Assembly (NCBI GenBank): GCA_038211295.1
Contig: JBBQVS010000086.1
Span: 1-16,408, forward strand
Reading direction: 5' to 3'
Length of the DNA: 16,408 bases
Origin: JBBQVS01 sp038211295
Lineage (GTDB): Bacteria; Chloroflexota; Ktedonobacteria; Ktedonobacterales; Ktedonobacteraceae
This document shows, piece after piece, positions 15,250 to 16,408 of the stretch. Under the pieces are notes generated by a model. The model had not been told where the DNA came from and did no database searches. It saw only the letters and a program-made list of their open reading frames with translations. Within the stretch, counting starts at the first letter, position 1. The number at the start of each line of letters is the position of its first letter. A program made the position numbers and the translations under genes.

Positions 15250-15517
15250 GCAGGTACCTCTTTAAAAACACTGTGTGAACATATGCACCATACGTTTAGC
15301 AGGATAGAAGCATCATGTGTACAGAAATCGCGCTACCGACAACATGTTTGTGAAGTCTCGGACTTATAGCGTACACAAGTCTCAACCATTCTGTCAAGAG
15401 GCACGGCGCATGGTGCCTGAACCTGTGAGAAACTGCTGGCATGTACAGGCGGGAGGAAGAGGGGAGGGGCAAAAAAGGGGTGAATTCTCGTGGCGCGAAA
15501 AAAGGTGGTAGAACCCG
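15250..15517. other. Intergenic region before the tRNA genes
   Basis: No gene can be supported. It contains an inverted repeat AGGCAC (15399-15404) / GTGCCT (15413-15418) with an 8-nt loop and a purine-rich stretch near 15450-15480. The small open frames lack ribosome sites. The leader of the YbdK-like gene occupies the left side. Confidence 0.5.
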
Positions 15518-15546
15518 TTGACAAATCGCAACGTAGGGTGTAATAT
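15518..15546 (+). promoter_or_regulatory. Promoter of tRNA-Leu and possibly tRNA-Val
   Basis: A perfect -35 TTGACA (15518-15523), 17-nt spacer and TAATAT -10 (15541-15546), placing the RNA start about 18 nt before tRNA-Leu. This is the best sigma70-type promoter in the window. Confidence 0.85.
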
Positions 15547-15570
15547 TGTGTTTGTCATTCAAGACAACAA

Positions 15571-15650
15571 GTCCTCGTGGCGGAATGGTATACGCGGCAG
15601 GTTGAGGGCCTGTGCTGAAAGGCGTGCTGGTTCGAGTCCAGTCGAGGACA
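15571..15650 (+). tRNA. tRNA-Leu (anticodon GAG)
   Basis: Acceptor arms GTCCTCG (15571-15577) and CGAGGAC (15643-15649) pair fully, with discriminator A at 15650. The anticodon stem GCAGG/CCTGT (15597-15601 and 15609-15613) closes the loop TTGAGGG, giving anticodon GAG at 15604-15606 for Leu codon CUC. The 12-nt variable arm (15614-15625) is longer than in ordinary class I tRNAs and agrees with Leu. The T arm is GCTGG-TTCGAGT-CCAGT. No CCA is encoded. Confidence 0.95.
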
Positions 15651-15727
15651 TTCTACATCTGGGCATCTCCTGTACATCGCAAGGGATGCTCACTCCATTA
15701 CAAGCACTCGCAAGAGTGGTCTCATCG

Positions 15728-15801
15728 GGGCGATTAGCTCAGTCGGTTAGAGCGGCTGCTTTACACGCAGTAGGTCACAGGTTCGAATCCTGTATCGCCC
15801 A
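15728..15801 (+). tRNA. tRNA-Val (anticodon TAC)
   Basis: Acceptor GGGCGAT (15728-15734) pairs with ATCGCCC (15794-15800), discriminator A at 15801. The anticodon stem GCTGC/GCAGT encloses loop TTTACAC, with anticodon TAC at 15762-15764 (Val, GUA). The T arm CACAGGTTCGAATCCTGT is standard and CCA is not encoded. It lies 77 nt after tRNA-Leu with no separate promoter visible, so both may share a transcript. The 3' end of this tRNA adjoins a more A+T-rich gene. Confidence 0.97.
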
Positions 15802-15852
15802 TTTTCCACATGCCCTACACTGGCTCTACAGGCCGTTCTAACCAACATTCAC

Positions 15853-16408
15853 TTAACCTTTTACAACTTCTCTTTTGTCCGATTTTTCCGCCTTAGAACT
15901 ACTGTGTTCTACTTTCTTATTTCTAGCTAACACACTCTTTACGGTGCGTTGGTACTCTGCGAAAAGCGGATTGCTAGTCGTCTCTAGGTCTAACTCAAAG
16001 CGTGACAGGTTATCTTGTTCTGCAACTGGTGTTACTACTTTGAAATGAAGGGACTTAGCAAGCTTAATACCATCTTGCGTTCTACTGGTACCGTATAACC
16101 TTTTAATGATAGTACCTTCTTGTGCGAATTGCTCCATAGTCTCTATAGCACCCGTTATCAATCTTGAACCATACAATTTACTCTTAGGCAAGCCTTGTCT
16201 TGCTCCCAATACTAAGAACAAATTATCGGCTTCCCCTGGCTTAAACTGTGTGATATTTTCAGGACTAAGTATTCCAGTTCTGAATTTAGCTTCTTCCATG
16301 GCTGACATAATTTTGTCTATAGCGGCTTGTCTCAATGGGAACAATCCCACATAGCCTACAATCACATCATCCTGCTTGACAATATAAAAGATGTCGGGGT
16401 TAGTGTGA
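15853..16408 (-). CDS. GNAT-like protein, C-terminal part (cut by the window end)
   Basis: The frame continues past the right edge, so the 184 visible residues are a C-terminal fragment; the GTG at 16363-16365 is internal, not a start. The visible order IFYIVKQDDVIVGYVGLFPL, LFLVLGARQGL, YGSRLITGAIETM, RLYGTSRTQDGIKLAKSLHFKVV matches the central strands, the acetyl-CoA loop region and the final strand of GNAT acetyltransferase-like folds. The normal R/Q-x-x-G-x-G/A loop is degenerate (LPKSKLYG), so it may not be an active acetyltransferase. The end (about 140-184) is a charged, low-complexity tail rich in Lys, Ser and Glu. Codons and bases are visibly more A+T-rich than in the genes to the left, suggesting a different history. 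It begins a short distance from the 3' end of tRNA-Val. Confidence 0.6.
   Translation of the reverse strand, partial: HTNPDIFYIVKQDDVIVGYVGLFPLRQAAIDKIMSAMEEAKFRTGILSPENITQFKPGEADNLFLVLGARQGLPKSKLYGSRLITGAIETMEQFAQEGTIIKRLYGTSRTQDGIKLAKSLHFKVVTPVAEQDNLSRFELDLETTSNPLFAEYQRTVKSVLARNKKVEHSSSKAEKSDKREVVKG

Noticed and set aside
1..16408. CRISPR array or riboswitch
   Set aside because: No regularly spaced direct repeats and no recognisable riboswitch core were seen on either strand.

Overview
The window looks like a chromosomal segment of a Chloroflexota bacterium, most likely of the Ktedonobacteria. This is an inference from gene content and intergenic style: a long Rad50-like ATPase paired with NurA, a regulator combining a helix-turn-helix with a GAF-like domain, several Zn-ribbon or small orphan proteins, moderate G+C coding DNA separated by A+T-rich gaps, and an IS607-type element with TnpB. 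No marker gene fixes the taxonomy.

Left part (1-6219). On the minus strand, rad50-like and nurA form a translationally coupled pair (11-base overlap) behind a clear extended -10 promoter; together they suggest a DNA-end processing machine. Divergent from them is a crotonase-family (enoyl-CoA hydratase-like) gene. It converges, with 7 bases between stops, on a sugar phosphate isomerase/epimerase-like TIM-barrel gene.

Middle (6220-10484). After an A+T-rich gap comes a small orphan gene (76 aa), then an IS607-type element: a serine recombinase (tnpA) that appears to be transcribed leaderless, overlapping tnpB. The TnpB is a divergent RuvC nuclease lacking both the Cys zinc finger and the usual second catalytic Glu. 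Beyond it, on the minus strand, is a class I SAM methyltransferase.

Right-middle (10485-13967). An HTH plus GAF-like regulator ends at a good hairpin terminator. It is followed by a three-gene plus-strand cluster: a multi-spanning membrane protein, a DUF4868-like protein, and a Zn-ribbon/coiled-coil protein. The first two match the two components of the Kiwa anti-phage system (KwaA, KwaB); the third gene is not part of the two-gene Kiwa definition and is the most interesting unexplained item in the window.

Right end (13968-16408). A carboxylate-amine ligase of the GCS2/YbdK family lies on the minus strand. Next come a textbook sigma70-type promoter, tRNA-Leu(GAG) and tRNA-Val(TAC), and a more A+T-rich GNAT-like gene that runs off the window edge. 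Two G+C-rich hairpin elements sharing a CGCCATGC-CTCAC-GCGCCATGC pattern sit at the 3' ends of nurA and the YbdK-like gene and look like copies of a dispersed intergenic repeat.
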